Below, in pieces: positions 1-8,774 of a stretch of 64,000 nucleotides of DNA (positions within the stretch are counted from its first letter, which is position 1; every line of letters begins with the position of its first letter). The stretch is taken from contig JBJKRF010000037.1 of the NCBI GenBank assembly GCA_046704785.1, positions 30,018-94,017 of the forward strand. Reading direction: 5' to 3'. The notes under the pieces were generated by a model. The model saw only the letters and a list, made by a program, of their open reading frames with translations. It was not told where the DNA came from and ran no database searches. Made by a program: the position numbers and the translations under genes. This DNA is from JBJKRF01 sp046704785 (GTDB lineage Bacteria > Chloroflexota > Anaerolineae > Anaerolineales > Villigracilaceae).

Positions 1-605
1 CTGCGACGAAAACTTACACCACCGAACTGATGAGTTTGGCCATGCTGTCGGCGGCGCTGTCCAACAATGCCGAGGCTTGGGATGCACTGGAGAAAGTGCC
101 AGCCTGGGGCCAGGAGATGCTTGGGCACGATGGGGCCATCGAGCAAATGGCTCAACGCTACCGTTACATGCATCAGTGCGTGGTGCTTGGGCGTGGCTTC
201 AATTACGCGACCGCGTTCGAGTGGGCGCTCAAACTCAAAGAACTGACATACGTCGTCGCCGAACCCTACTCTTCGGCAGACTTTCAGCACGGGCCAATTG
301 CACTGGTTGAGGGGGGATTCCCGATCATGGCCGTCGCGCCGCAGGGACGGGTGTTCGGGTCGATGCAAAGTATGCTTGCAAGTCTGCGTAACAACCAGGA
401 GGCCGAGTTGGTAGTGATCTCCAACGTGGAGGAGGCGCTGGCCCTGGCGCAATCGCCAATCCGTTTGCCAGCCGACATTCCCGAATGGACTTCACCCATC
501 GTGGCGATCATCCCGGCACAATTATTCGTTTACCACCTGACGCGCGCCAAAGGCTACGACACCGAAAAGCCTCGCACGATCCATAAAGTGACCGAAACGC
601 AGTAA
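1..605 (+). CDS. SIS-domain sugar isomerase/aminotransferase-like protein, 5' truncated
   Basis: The reading frame is open to the left edge (first full codon at base 3), so the N-terminus lies outside the window; the ATG at 30 is internal. The protein resembles the C-terminal SIS domain of GlmS/AgaS-type amino-sugar isomerases: a KTYTT-like segment before base 30, a GRGFNYATA phosphosugar-binding loop, an ALKLKE helix and the SSADFQHGPIAL motif typical of this family. The likely role is conversion of an amino-sugar phosphate, for example glucosamine-6-phosphate, in the cytoplasm. It converges on the minus-strand chitin-type cluster, which would supply amino sugars. Whether a glutaminase domain precedes it cannot be seen, so GlmS versus a stand-alone deaminase is undecided. 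Confidence 0.8.
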   Translation, partial: ATKTYTTELMSLAMLSAALSNNAEAWDALEKVPAWGQEMLGHDGAIEQMAQRYRYMHQCVVLGRGFNYATAFEWALKLKELTYVVAEPYSSADFQHGPIALVEGGFPIMAVAPQGRVFGSMQSMLASLRNNQEAELVVISNVEEALALAQSPIRLPADIPEWTSPIVAIIPAQLFVYHLTRAKGYDTEKPRTIHKVTETQ

Positions 606-658
606 GTAAATCTCCTGCAACGGGAGAACGTGGAACAAAATCATCGAAGAGGATTAAA

Positions 659-702
659 ACAAGCCGGCGAGAGCACGAGGGATGCTCTTGCCGGCTTGTT
701 TT
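659..702 (+). terminator. Rho-independent terminator between convergent genes
   Basis: A long GC-rich hairpin with arms ACAAGCCGGC and GCCGGCTTGT, extended by GAGCA/TGCTC, is followed by TTTT on the plus strand. It sits 54 bases after the SIS gene and 31 bases beyond the end of the convergent deacetylase gene. It would end the SIS transcript and may also stop the minus-strand operon. Confidence 0.8.
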
Positions 703-732
703 AGCTTGAAGGAACCAATGGGTTCCGAAGGC

Positions 733-1563
733 TCAAAGCTCTGAAAAATTGATCAGTTCAATGCCAAGGCGTTTTACCTCGGCCTGGATTTCAGGGCTGG
801 TCAAAATTGCCAATTCACCATCGCGTTGGCGGGCATAGCCCGAACTGGCAATCAGGTTTGGATCGGAATAACCAGGATGGCACATGATCTCGTAGGTATG
901 GTCTTCGGTAAAACGCTGCATGATGTGTGTCAATACGTCTTTGGTCGCCTGGTCATCGTAAAAGGTGGCGAAAAAGATGTCGGGGCAGCGAGGTTTGAAT
1001 TCATCCAACAGACGCGGCGCAAACGTCAGCGCGGACTCCGCCGTCTCGGAGGCCCCCCCCTCCATCTCATCCTGTTCGCCCTGGGAGGTCGCCCGGCGAA
1101 GGCCGGCCCCGTATTCTTTCGCCAGCTCGAGCATGGCGCGGAACAGGCCGGCAGTGAAGTAAGACGAGTGGTGGTGCGAATCGAGATGTGTCGGCGCCTG
1201 TCCGGACGCCTTAACAAAGGCCTCGACCTGCGCATGCCACTCCGCCTTGACCTCGTCGAGGTCAATCGCATGGCAGCGTTGAGTAAACTCTTCCAGGCCC
1301 AGGAAAGAACCATCCGGACGCGTCAAGGAGGAAACCTTTTCGGGGGAAAGCACCGGTTTGCCGGTGGTCAGCACCAGATGGACTCCCAGCCCCAGCCGGG
1401 GCGTTTCCTTGCGGGCAATGTGCAAATCATCAACAACCGTGGGCATGTTCATCATCGAAGTTGTAGAGGTAACGATTCCACGCAAGTGAGCGGCCCGGAT
1501 TCCACGCGAGACTCCCGCGCTACGCCCATAATCATCTGCATTTACAATCAGTCGAATGCTCAT
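733..1563 (-). CDS. ChbG/HpnK (YdjC) family carbohydrate deacetylase
   Basis: This 276-residue protein has the signature of the YdjC/ChbG metal-dependent deacetylases: NADDYG at residues 8-13, a GVHL histidine near residue 62 and THLDSHHH near residues 125-132, which supply the metal ligands and the catalytic aspartate. In E. coli, ChbG removes one acetyl group from chitobiose or its 6-phosphate. No signal peptide is present, so it should act in the cytoplasm. It lies 11 bases after the GH18 gene and is the last gene of the minus-strand series; an AAGGAAA ribosome site precedes the ATG. The chitinase, kinase and GH4 neighbours support a role on chitin oligosaccharides, but the substrate is inferred. 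Confidence 0.85.
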   Translation of the reverse strand: MSIRLIVNADDYGRSAGVSRGIRAAHLRGIVTSTTSMMNMPTVVDDLHIARKETPRLGLGVHLVLTTGKPVLSPEKVSSLTRPDGSFLGLEEFTQRCHAIDLDEVKAEWHAQVEAFVKASGQAPTHLDSHHHSSYFTAGLFRAMLELAKEYGAGLRRATSQGEQDEMEGGASETAESALTFAPRLLDEFKPRCPDIFFATFYDDQATKDVLTHIMQRFTEDHTYEIMCHPGYSDPNLIASSGYARQRDGELAILTSPEIQAEVKRLGIELINFSEL

Positions 1564-1574
1564 TTCGTTTCCTT

Positions 1575-2570
1575 TTATGACCCCTTTCCAGTGGAGTCAG
1601 TGATTGCCTGATGAATCGCGTTTAACAATGAGTACCGACCGCTGGCATCATCGTCTAGCACCCAAATCATAATCCCCGAAGCGCGTTCCAGCGCCAGTTT
1701 CGTTTTCTGTTGCATCGTGGGGATTCCGTTGTAATTCACTTTTTTCCCATAATAGTTGAAGAAATCCTCGTTTGCCGCAGCCGGGTCGTCCTGAACGAGT
1801 TTGGCGTAGGCGGTGCCGTCTGGGCGAGAATAAAACGGCACGCCGAGTACGGCTTTGTCCTGCGGTAATCCACGGCCAAGCCAGTAATCCAAGGCATCCT
1901 GGGCATACTGCATCGAGGCATGGTTAGCGCCTTCGCCATCGTATGCCATGATGTTGACGTAACCCACCAGACTGAATAGTGCGTCTGGGATTCCCGCGGC
2001 ATGATCGCCCACGGCCACGACCGCCGCGCTGAGCAATTTTCCCTGCGGCAAGGCGGCGCGCAAGGCTTTCATCAGCAGCAAGAAGTTCTGGGACGAAGCG
2101 CCGGGGTCGGGATACTCCCAATCGATGTCCACGCCGTCGAGTTGGTACTGGTCGACGATTTTGACCACCCCGTCGACGAAAGCCTGTCGCGTCTGGGAGG
2201 TAGCAGCCAGCGCTTCGAACTGTGAATCCCAGCCCCAGCCACCGACCGAAATCAACACCTTTACGCCTTTTTGATGGGCCAGATCGACGATTTGCTGCAA
2301 CTTCCAGGCATTGTTCAACGGCTGGAAGGTTCCATCTGCTTTGGGAACCAGGAAGGCAAAGTTGATGTGGGTCAGCATGCCGTACTGGATGATCTGCGGA
2401 ACAATCGCATCCGTGGCATAGCCAATCACACGAAAAGTTCGAGGGGCAGGTGTCATCATAGGGGGCATTGTCGGCTCAGGAGAAATTGTCGGTGTCGAGG
2501 AAACGGATTGGGGCGCGCAGGCGCTCAAAAGGGTCGCAACAGCCAGCAGGAGAAACAGACGCCGAAACAT
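1575..2570 (-). CDS. GH18 family chitinase-like lipoprotein
   Basis: A glycoside hydrolase family 18 protein of 331 residues. The start chosen at 2570 begins MFRRLFLLLA and gives a lipoprotein signal ending in LLSAC; a longer open frame to 2720 would bury this signal. The catalytic DxxDxDxE motif appears as DGVDIDWEYP with the acid/base Glu at residue 152. A SVGGW segment upstream matches the first conserved GH18 motif. It should hydrolyse chitin or other GlcNAc-containing glycans at the outer face of the membrane. The start is 2 bases after the stop of the preceding binding-protein-like gene, pointing to translational coupling. Some GH18 proteins are spore or peptidoglycan hydrolases, so the polymer is not certain. 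Confidence 0.88.
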   Translation of the reverse strand: MFRRLFLLLAVATLLSACAPQSVSSTPTISPEPTMPPMMTPAPRTFRVIGYATDAIVPQIIQYGMLTHINFAFLVPKADGTFQPLNNAWKLQQIVDLAHQKGVKVLISVGGWGWDSQFEALAATSQTRQAFVDGVVKIVDQYQLDGVDIDWEYPDPGASSQNFLLLMKALRAALPQGKLLSAAVVAVGDHAAGIPDALFSLVGYVNIMAYDGEGANHASMQYAQDALDYWLGRGLPQDKAVLGVPFYSRPDGTAYAKLVQDDPAAANEDFFNYYGKKVNYNGIPTMQQKTKLALERASGIMIWVLDDDASGRYSLLNAIHQAITDSTGKGS

Positions 2571-2572
2571 AT

Positions 2573-3787
2573 CTAATTTCCCAGGGTCAAATTCAGGCGC
2601 TTTGCCAACGGAACCAGGCGTCGCTCCAAAATCGATTCGAGCGGCGTTTCCAGGTTTTCGCGTGCTTCGTGCACACAGGCGCCCAATTCCTGCGCCAGTT
2701 GGAATTCCACGCGCCGCCAAAGTGGCACGTTATGATAAGCGCGTCCTTCTTGAATTGCCAGCGAAACCACCTCCCGCAAGGGGTTCCCCGCGGGATAAAT
2801 CGTTTCGATGGTATCAACGCGTGCAGGCATACTATGCACCGAACGACACCAGGCCACCTCGGCCTCATAACTGACCAGATACTTCACAAGCTCTACCGCC
2901 GCTTGTTCCCGCTCCGGATGCCCAAGAGTGTGTTGCCAGATAACGTAACTGCCACCCCCCAGCCAGGGAACGTCCGTCAGCGTGGCAACGCCCAGATTGT
3001 CGCGCATCTGCTGACTACCTCGCCCGTCAAAAAAGCTGCTGGCAGTCCGAATGTCAGTCACCACCGCAGCAGCGCGTCCCTGCGTAAAGAGTTGAACACT
3101 TTGGCTCCAATCAAGGGACTTGAACATTTCGGGGACGTTGCGGTAGATGTCCAACCAGTACTTCAACCCCTTCAAGGTCTCTGGGCTATCAAATACAACC
3201 TGGCTGCCTTCTTTGTCAATAAAATCGCCCCCCATACTCCACACCCAAGAGGCTGCGATATGCACCAGGTCGCTGTATGGCGGCGGAACATAGGGATGCA
3301 ACCAGGGAATATCCAGCGTGGAATTGGTAAGCTTTGCCACCGTCTCGCTGAAACTTTCCAACGTCCCGAAGGCCTTCGACTCGTCGATCCCAATTTGGGT
3401 AAGCAGGTCTTTGCGATAGCAGACGACGTACATGTAACCCGTCCAGGGCAGCGACCAGACATGCTCGTCGTCGAAGAGCATGGCGCTTTCCCACACCGCT
3501 GGAATAAATTTCTTCGAGCCCCCCACTGCTTCAATCTCATCCGGCTGGAACGGGCGTAACGCGTTCATTGTTGCCAGGCTGCTCACCCACGTATCGCCAA
3601 GGTGCGACACATCCGAACCTTTGCCATGAGATGCAAAATTAAGCAGCTCAGCCCAGGCCATCCCCCATGTCATCGTCTTCAGGCTGACATCGACATCATG
3701 CTGTTCACCGAAATTTTTAACCAAGCCTTGCAGTGTCTCTATATCGAGGTCGGAATCCGGAATTGTCGACAGCTCAACATTTGACAT
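2573..3787 (-). CDS. ABC solute-binding-protein-like protein without signal peptide (copy A)
   Basis: This 404-residue protein has the fold signature of family 1 sugar-binding proteins (SBP_bac_1): a VKNFGEQHDVDVSL segment, DVSHLGDTWVSSL, then a GGSKKF..W..P-type lobe crossover, VCYRKDLL and a late YVIWQHTLGHPE segment. The N-terminus starts MSNVELSTIPDSD, with no hydrophobic stretch or lipobox, and the upstream gene ends only 22 bases before it, leaving no room for an exported form. It is clearly paralogous to the products at 3810-5024 and 15077-16252. It may bind a sugar in the cytoplasm as a sensor or chaperone; that role is inference. Confidence 0.75.
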   Translation of the reverse strand: MSNVELSTIPDSDLDIETLQGLVKNFGEQHDVDVSLKTMTWGMAWAELLNFASHGKGSDVSHLGDTWVSSLATMNALRPFQPDEIEAVGGSKKFIPAVWESAMLFDDEHVWSLPWTGYMYVVCYRKDLLTQIGIDESKAFGTLESFSETVAKLTNSTLDIPWLHPYVPPPYSDLVHIAASWVWSMGGDFIDKEGSQVVFDSPETLKGLKYWLDIYRNVPEMFKSLDWSQSVQLFTQGRAAAVVTDIRTASSFFDGRGSQQMRDNLGVATLTDVPWLGGGSYVIWQHTLGHPEREQAAVELVKYLVSYEAEVAWCRSVHSMPARVDTIETIYPAGNPLREVVSLAIQEGRAYHNVPLWRRVEFQLAQELGACVHEARENLETPLESILERRLVPLAKRLNLTLGN

Positions 3788-3809
3788 TGGTCTCTCTTTT
3801 CACATCAGA

Positions 3810-5024
3810 TTACATCAAGGTCCGATTCAATTGATCCGCCAAGGCTGTCATACGTTCTGAAATAACGGAGTCCAGTTTCATCTGACGATTCTTGAGTGCA
3901 TAAGTAACTAACTCGCCAACCAGACTCGCCAAATGATATTCAATCTGTTGCCACGACCGCAGCGAACGATAAGAGCGACCTTTATCACGCAAGCTTTCAA
4001 GCACAGTATAAAACCGATGGCCCTTCGGGAACAGCGCTTCCAGGGCCTCGACTCGCGCCGGGACGATATATGCATCCCGGCTGAGACGCACCAGCGTTTT
4101 TTTGTCGGTCAGAAAACGAACGAGTTCCAACGAGGCCTTCACCTTTTCCGGGTCGGCCAGGGCATGCTGCCAGATCACCAGATTGCCGCCGCCGCACCAG
4201 GGAGATTCAAAGAGAGGCGCAACCCCCATCGCGCGTACAGCAGACGTCTCCGTCTGATTCTGCAATGACGATAACATGAATTGTGTATCGGTCACTGTGA
4301 TACCTGTTCGGCCTTCCGTAAAGACATTGATGTATTCACGAGCCGTCGCCGGTACGACATTTGTCGAACTGACCTGGTGCGCCCGAAAGTAAGCCTTCCA
4401 GCCTTCCAGCGCCGCCGGTTGATCGAACGCAACTCGCCTGCCCCGCACTCCCAAGAAGCTTCCATGCTGACTCCAGATCCACGAGGCCGCAATGTGCAAC
4501 AAATCGCTATACGGCGGCGGGAACGTGGGCAACAACCACGGGTTGCTGATCAGGTCAGATTGCTGTAATTTGTAGATCGTTTCCAAAAGGGTGGACGGGG
4601 AAACAAAAGCTTTGCCCGGGTCTACTCCGATCTGTCGTAATAAATCCTGGCGATAGAGAATGACGTAACTATAAATGTTCCAGGGCACCGACCACAGACG
4701 CGCATCCTTTTCTATGCGGATACTCGTCTGGGAGGCAGGAACAAAGGCATCCTTTCCGCCCAGGCGTTCGAACTCGTCCGCCGAGAACGGCCTGAGGGCA
4801 TTCAGCATCACTAAGCTGCTGACCCAGGTGGAACCGATATGAGAAACGTCCGGACCTTTTCCGGTAACCGCAATCATCATCAACTCCGGCCAGGCTTTTC
4901 CCCAGGTCATGCGCTTCAAGTTGACCTGAATACCTGTTTGCGCAGCAAATTCATCGACCAACCTTTGCAAGGTGTCGAATTCAGCTTGATGATCGGGAAT
5001 AACTGAAAATTCTATACTGGTCAT
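3810..5024 (-). CDS. ABC solute-binding-protein-like protein without signal peptide (copy B)
   Basis: A 404-residue paralogue of copy A, with the same length and landmarks: MTWGKAW near the start, DVSHIGSTWVSSL, ILYRQDLL and NLVIWQHALADPEK. The start is taken at 5024 (MTSIEFSVIP), one base after the stop of the kinase gene. A longer frame to 5087 would add a hydrophobic stretch, but that segment overlaps the end of the kinase coding region and has no sensible ribosome site, so it is probably not an export signal. The gene is coupled to a sugar kinase rather than to permeases. Function is unknown; the binding-protein fold is strongly suggested. Confidence 0.72.
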   Translation of the reverse strand: MTSIEFSVIPDHQAEFDTLQRLVDEFAAQTGIQVNLKRMTWGKAWPELMMIAVTGKGPDVSHIGSTWVSSLVMLNALRPFSADEFERLGGKDAFVPASQTSIRIEKDARLWSVPWNIYSYVILYRQDLLRQIGVDPGKAFVSPSTLLETIYKLQQSDLISNPWLLPTFPPPYSDLLHIAASWIWSQHGSFLGVRGRRVAFDQPAALEGWKAYFRAHQVSSTNVVPATAREYINVFTEGRTGITVTDTQFMLSSLQNQTETSAVRAMGVAPLFESPWCGGGNLVIWQHALADPEKVKASLELVRFLTDKKTLVRLSRDAYIVPARVEALEALFPKGHRFYTVLESLRDKGRSYRSLRSWQQIEYHLASLVGELVTYALKNRQMKLDSVISERMTALADQLNRTLM

Positions 5025-5025
5025 C

Positions 5026-6018
5026 TTAACGATTATCAGCAGTCTGACGAATAGTTCTAAGTGTATCGACGAGCGTACTGCGCACATTGCCGTCTACGCG
5101 CAGCCCAACTTGCTCCATGCCAAGCAACACAGCGCCAACAACAGGCGGAACGGTCAAGCGTACGAGCCGCGCCTTTGGCGCAATGCGCAAGATCATCTCC
5201 TGCATCGGATCGATCAACATTGGCCCGCCTTCGAACATACTGCCAGAGAGCACTACATCAAAAGCCAGCGACTCGAACCCTAACTGACGAATGACCGCGT
5301 TTGCCATTTCGCCGAGTTCTCCTCCGGCCCAAGCGATCAATTCACAGGCAATGGGGTCCCCGTTTTTGGCTACCTCGAAAACGACAGGCGCCGATTCCGC
5401 GCCGATTTCATAGCGCCCCTCAGTATACCCCTCCAACAAATCTTCCAGGTCACGAGCCTTCATGCGTTGGATGAAAGCCTGGCTCAAAGCAGTGTGTGGG
5501 CCACGCCTGGTCCATTCGAACCCGACGACTTGCATCGTCCGGATGATGAGTTCTGAACTGCCGGCCGCTTCGCCCATCAACACCCCATAACCGGTGACAC
5601 GTCCCTCGCGTTTATGCTCACGATCCCATCCCCGGCAGTTGCAGCCCGTACCCGAAACGACAACCACACCCCAGCCCTGTTCAGCGCCGGCAATCAGTCC
5701 CGGTATGGTATCGTTAACAATACCGCTTTTTGCGCCGAGGCCAAGCTTATCAATCGTCTGGTTCATGCGCGGGAGTTCGGAGGGCCAATCATAACCTGCA
5801 ACGCCAAATCCGGCGCCAGCGATCTGATCCTTCCGCAGGCCAGAGAACGCCAACGCCTTGGTCAACCCCAACTCTATCGAGTTGAACATCCCTTCAAAGC
5901 CAACGGATTGATGATTAGCCGGTCCGGATTCCCCGAATCCAACAACCTTCCCATATTCATCAGCAATAACAATATGGGTTTTCGTCCCGCCTAAATCAGC
6001 ACCTAAGAAATAGCGCAT
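5026..6018 (-). CDS. BadF/BadG/BcrA family ATPase, N-acetylglucosamine kinase-like
   Basis: A 330-residue actin-like ATPase of the BadF/BcrA family, which includes NAGK and bacterial glucosamine kinases. The N-terminal phosphate-1 loop reads LGADLGGTKTHIVI; GIVNDTIPGLIAG and VVVSGTGCNCRG form the second phosphate and sugar-binding segments, and VVLSGSMFEGG the adenosine site. It probably phosphorylates GlcNAc or glucosamine released inside the cell, giving the 6-phosphate that an SIS-domain enzyme could use. It overlaps no neighbour but is followed after one base by the signal-less binding-protein gene. An AAGGGT ribosome site precedes the ATG. The sugar specificity is inferred from context. 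Confidence 0.8.
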   Translation of the reverse strand: MRYFLGADLGGTKTHIVIADEYGKVVGFGESGPANHQSVGFEGMFNSIELGLTKALAFSGLRKDQIAGAGFGVAGYDWPSELPRMNQTIDKLGLGAKSGIVNDTIPGLIAGAEQGWGVVVVSGTGCNCRGWDREHKREGRVTGYGVLMGEAAGSSELIIRTMQVVGFEWTRRGPHTALSQAFIQRMKARDLEDLLEGYTEGRYEIGAESAPVVFEVAKNGDPIACELIAWAGGELGEMANAVIRQLGFESLAFDVVLSGSMFEGGPMLIDPMQEMILRIAPKARLVRLTVPPVVGAVLLGMEQVGLRVDGNVRSTLVDTLRTIRQTADNR

Positions 6019-6132
6019 AGAACCCTTCTACAGGCCGCAATGGTGGTTCCAATCATCCTATAAGACAGGGCGAGGATACGTGTTTTAGTAAAAACAGCAT
6101 ACCGCAACCATCCCCGAAGAACCAGTCAATTA

Positions 6133-6155
6133 AGGGCGCACACTCTGTGCGCCCT
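6133..6155 (-). terminator. Hairpin after the GH4 gene
   Basis: A perfect 10-bp stem, AGGGCGCACA/TGTGCGCCCT, with a 3-base loop lies just beyond the GH4 stop codon on the minus strand. Only a weak TTAATT tract follows, so it may be a leaky terminator or a transcript-end stabiliser between the GH4 gene and the kinase gene. Confidence 0.5.
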
Positions 6156-6160
6156 GCCAA

Positions 6161-7459
6161 TTAGTTCTTCCAAAATTGAGGGAGATATGCCTGGTGAGTT
6201 TTCAGCATATCGTCTAATACCTCTTGTACTTTATCTGCAGTTGGCCCAAGCGGATGAACCAACAAGGCTTGATAAGCGGCCTCTCGGTCTCCATGAACAG
6301 CGGCCTCAACCGTCAACAGCTCATAAGACTTGACTTGTGCAATCAAGCCAAAACAAGCAGGCGGCAACGGCTCAACCGGGATCGGGTGAATCCCTTTGCG
6401 GTCTACCTTGGATGGAATCTCAAGCACCCACTCAGCAGGCCACTCTTTTACCGCGCCGTTATTCTTCGCATTAACCACATGGGTTTCGCCCAGATCGTTA
6501 TAATGTGCGTTCAGCAATTGCGTTGCCACGGTGGAATAATAGGCTCCACCGCGCTTCATCAGATCGGCAGGCGGTTCCTGCAAATTTGGATCCGCATACT
6601 CACGCAGCAGTTTTTTTTCGACTTCCATGACTTCTTCTGCACGCGAAGGCGGCCACTTCTCTTGCGCCGCCAGCTTCTTGTCGGTATGATAGAAATACTG
6701 CAAATAGTAGTTCGGGATCATTCGCAGTACTTCGATCGTGCGTGGTTCCCACTCAGCATGTTCCTGTGTCTTCAATTCTTTGATATATTCATTGACGACC
6801 TGGGGCCAGACGTCCTCACCGTCGACGGTGAAACCGCGATGCCAGGACAGGTGATTCAGCCCTAGAGTCTTTAACTCGGTTCGAGATGGATCGATCTTTT
6901 CACCCGTGGCTTTTTCCAGCTTATCGATGATCATCATCTTGGCCGTGATCGGAACGTTACATACGCCCACCGACGGTATTTCCGCATATTTACTCAACGC
7001 CTGTGTTACCAATCCTGCCGGGTTGGTAAAGTTGACCAACATGGCTTCCGGCGCCGAGAGCTCTTTCATATCCTGAGCAATCTTCAAAATCACGGGAATG
7101 GTACGCATGGCCTTCGCCATACCCCCAACGCCCGTGGTCTCTTGACCAATCAGACCATAGCGCCTGCCCAGGTATTCATCATTCCGCCGCGCCTCCATTT
7201 GTCCGACGCGCAACTGTGTTGTGACGTAATTTGCATTTTTAACCGCTTCACGTTGGTCGGTCGTCAGCACAACCTTGAACGGCGCACCTTTGAACTCCAC
7301 CATACGCTTTGCAAATCCACCAACGACATCGAGCCGTTTGGCATCGATATCCATTAACCACAATTCATCCAGCGGAAAATTTTTAACACGAGCCAGGAAT
7401 CCATTGACGAGTTCGGGCGTGTAAGTCGAACCACCGCCAATGACGGCAACCTTCAGCAT
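6161..7459 (-). CDS. GH4 family NAD-dependent glycosidase (6-phospho-beta-glucosidase type)
   Basis: A 432-residue glycoside hydrolase family 4 protein. The start at 7459 (MLKVAVIGGGSTYTPELVNG) has an AAGGAG ribosome site 6 bases upstream and begins exactly with the Rossmann fold that binds NAD. The VGVCNVPI segment supplies the metal-binding cysteine and GLNHLSW the metal-binding histidine of the family. GH4 enzymes use NAD and Mn for a redox-assisted elimination; the GGGSTYTPEL form is typical of the 6-phospho-beta-glucosidase branch, which includes E. coli ChbF. No PTS gene is visible, so phosphorylated substrate would have to come from a cytoplasmic kinase such as the adjacent BadF protein, or the enzyme may use a plain glycoside. 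Confidence 0.88.
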   Translation of the reverse strand: MLKVAVIGGGSTYTPELVNGFLARVKNFPLDELWLMDIDAKRLDVVGGFAKRMVEFKGAPFKVVLTTDQREAVKNANYVTTQLRVGQMEARRNDEYLGRRYGLIGQETTGVGGMAKAMRTIPVILKIAQDMKELSAPEAMLVNFTNPAGLVTQALSKYAEIPSVGVCNVPITAKMMIIDKLEKATGEKIDPSRTELKTLGLNHLSWHRGFTVDGEDVWPQVVNEYIKELKTQEHAEWEPRTIEVLRMIPNYYLQYFYHTDKKLAAQEKWPPSRAEEVMEVEKKLLREYADPNLQEPPADLMKRGGAYYSTVATQLLNAHYNDLGETHVVNAKNNGAVKEWPAEWVLEIPSKVDRKGIHPIPVEPLPPACFGLIAQVKSYELLTVEAAVHGDREAAYQALLVHPLGPTADKVQEVLDDMLKTHQAYLPQFWKN

Positions 7460-7523
7460 TCCATTCTCCTTCGCATCCAATCGGATTTTCAGGCTTTCTG
7501 AAAGCCGTTGGGGATAAGACACA

Positions 7524-7565
7524 TGTGGGAGTGTCCGGGCCTTGTAGCCAGGAGGCACTCCCACA
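7524..7565 (-). repeat. Intercistronic inverted repeat between permease and GH4 genes
   Basis: Arms TGTGGGAGTG (7524-7533) and CACTCCCACA (7556-7565) form a perfect 10-bp stem with a 22-base loop. It lies in the 151-base gap between the MalG-type permease and GH4. There is no T-run, so it looks like an mRNA processing or stabilising hairpin rather than a classical terminator. Confidence 0.5.
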
Positions 7566-7610
7566 CAGTTCTCATTTCACAAAAACTCCGAGTGAACTAT
7601 AAGCCATAGA

Positions 7611-8759
7611 TTACTTTTCAACACCGGTAATCACGATGCCTTGGATAAAGAAGCGTTGAGCCAGGACAAAGATAAGCAGCGGAATGGCAAGCGTCATGAG
7701 CGCTCCGGCCTGGATCAATTGCGGCTGTTGACCATAGATGCCGTTGAAGCGGGCCAGAGCCACGGAAATCGGCTGGCTGTTCATCTTCGTGGACAAGTAA
7801 ATCAACGGGCCAAAGTAGTCATTCCAGGTGTAAACGACGTGGAACAGTGTTACAGCCATGATGACCGGATACGATTGTGGAATAACAACCGACCATAGGA
7901 CACGCAAGGGGCCGGCGCCATCGATCATGGCCGCTTCGTCCAGCTCACGCGGCAGAGTCATGAAATATTGTCGTAACAGGAAAACGTCATACGGGTTGGC
8001 AAAGAACGCCGGAACGAACAACGGCAACCAGGTGCCCACCCAGCCAATCTTGGTGAAGAAGGTAAAGGTCGGGATGACGGTCACCGTGGTCGGCAGGAAC
8101 AACGTAGAAATCAGCACCACGAACAGGAAATCACGCCCCGGGAAGCGGAAACGGGAGAACCCGTAGGCAACCAGGATGCAGGAAAGCAGGTCGCCAATGG
8201 TGGTCACAAAAGCATAAAAGAACGTGTTCCACATGACCCGCGGGTAGTCAATATCTTTCCATACTTCTGCGAAGTTCGACCAACTGGGCGAGAAGACCCA
8301 GGGCCGTGAGAGCCCCTTGAAATACCCACCGTTCCAGACAATCGGGTCAGCCGTGGGGTTGTTCGGGTCCATAAAAATGCTGGACTTCGTAAAGCCCGTG
8401 AGCAGAGCCAGGTCTTTCGTCGTTCCATCCGGCAATGGGACGCTATAAATCTGAAGCGTTTTCCCAGCGTAGTCATTCATGTCGATTTTTTGATCGACAA
8501 TAAAACCAGACTTGTTTACTTTAAAGGTATAGCTCTTTGTATTTTCGCCTTTAAATACGTAGGTCGGATTGGCCGCCGGCCAAATTGGCGCGTTTTGCGC
8601 CGTCATCTGAACAGGCGTCTTCAAAGACGTAAAAATCATATAGAGAAACGGCATCAAGAAGAGAGCCGCAACCGCCGCCGTCAAGAGCGTAATAAAGATC
8701 GTTTTACCTTGCTTATTGAAGGTGAATTTGGTTTTCTTTGCAGTTACACTCGCGCTCAT
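7611..8759 (-). CDS. Carbohydrate ABC transporter permease, MalG family, with extra domain
   Basis: An integral membrane permease of 382 residues, about 100 longer than usual MalG-type subunits. A first membrane segment lies near residues 20-42; an unusual insertion of about 100 residues follows (roughly 48-150, with repeated short beta-type segments), and then the normal five-helix core. The EAA loop reads LDEAAMIDGAGPLRVLW, which contacts the ATPase. It works with the MalF-type permease 15 bases upstream and the lipoprotein at 9849-11429. No ATPase gene is present here, so a shared MsiK/UgpC-type ATPase encoded elsewhere is likely. The AGGAGG site lies 10 bases before the ATG. Confidence 0.88.
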   Translation of the reverse strand: MSASVTAKKTKFTFNKQGKTIFITLLTAAVAALFLMPFLYMIFTSLKTPVQMTAQNAPIWPAANPTYVFKGENTKSYTFKVNKSGFIVDQKIDMNDYAGKTLQIYSVPLPDGTTKDLALLTGFTKSSIFMDPNNPTADPIVWNGGYFKGLSRPWVFSPSWSNFAEVWKDIDYPRVMWNTFFYAFVTTIGDLLSCILVAYGFSRFRFPGRDFLFVVLISTLFLPTTVTVIPTFTFFTKIGWVGTWLPLFVPAFFANPYDVFLLRQYFMTLPRELDEAAMIDGAGPLRVLWSVVIPQSYPVIMAVTLFHVVYTWNDYFGPLIYLSTKMNSQPISVALARFNGIYGQQPQLIQAGALMTLAIPLLIFVLAQRFFIQGIVITGVEK

Positions 8760-8774
8760 TGTCTAAGGCCTCCT

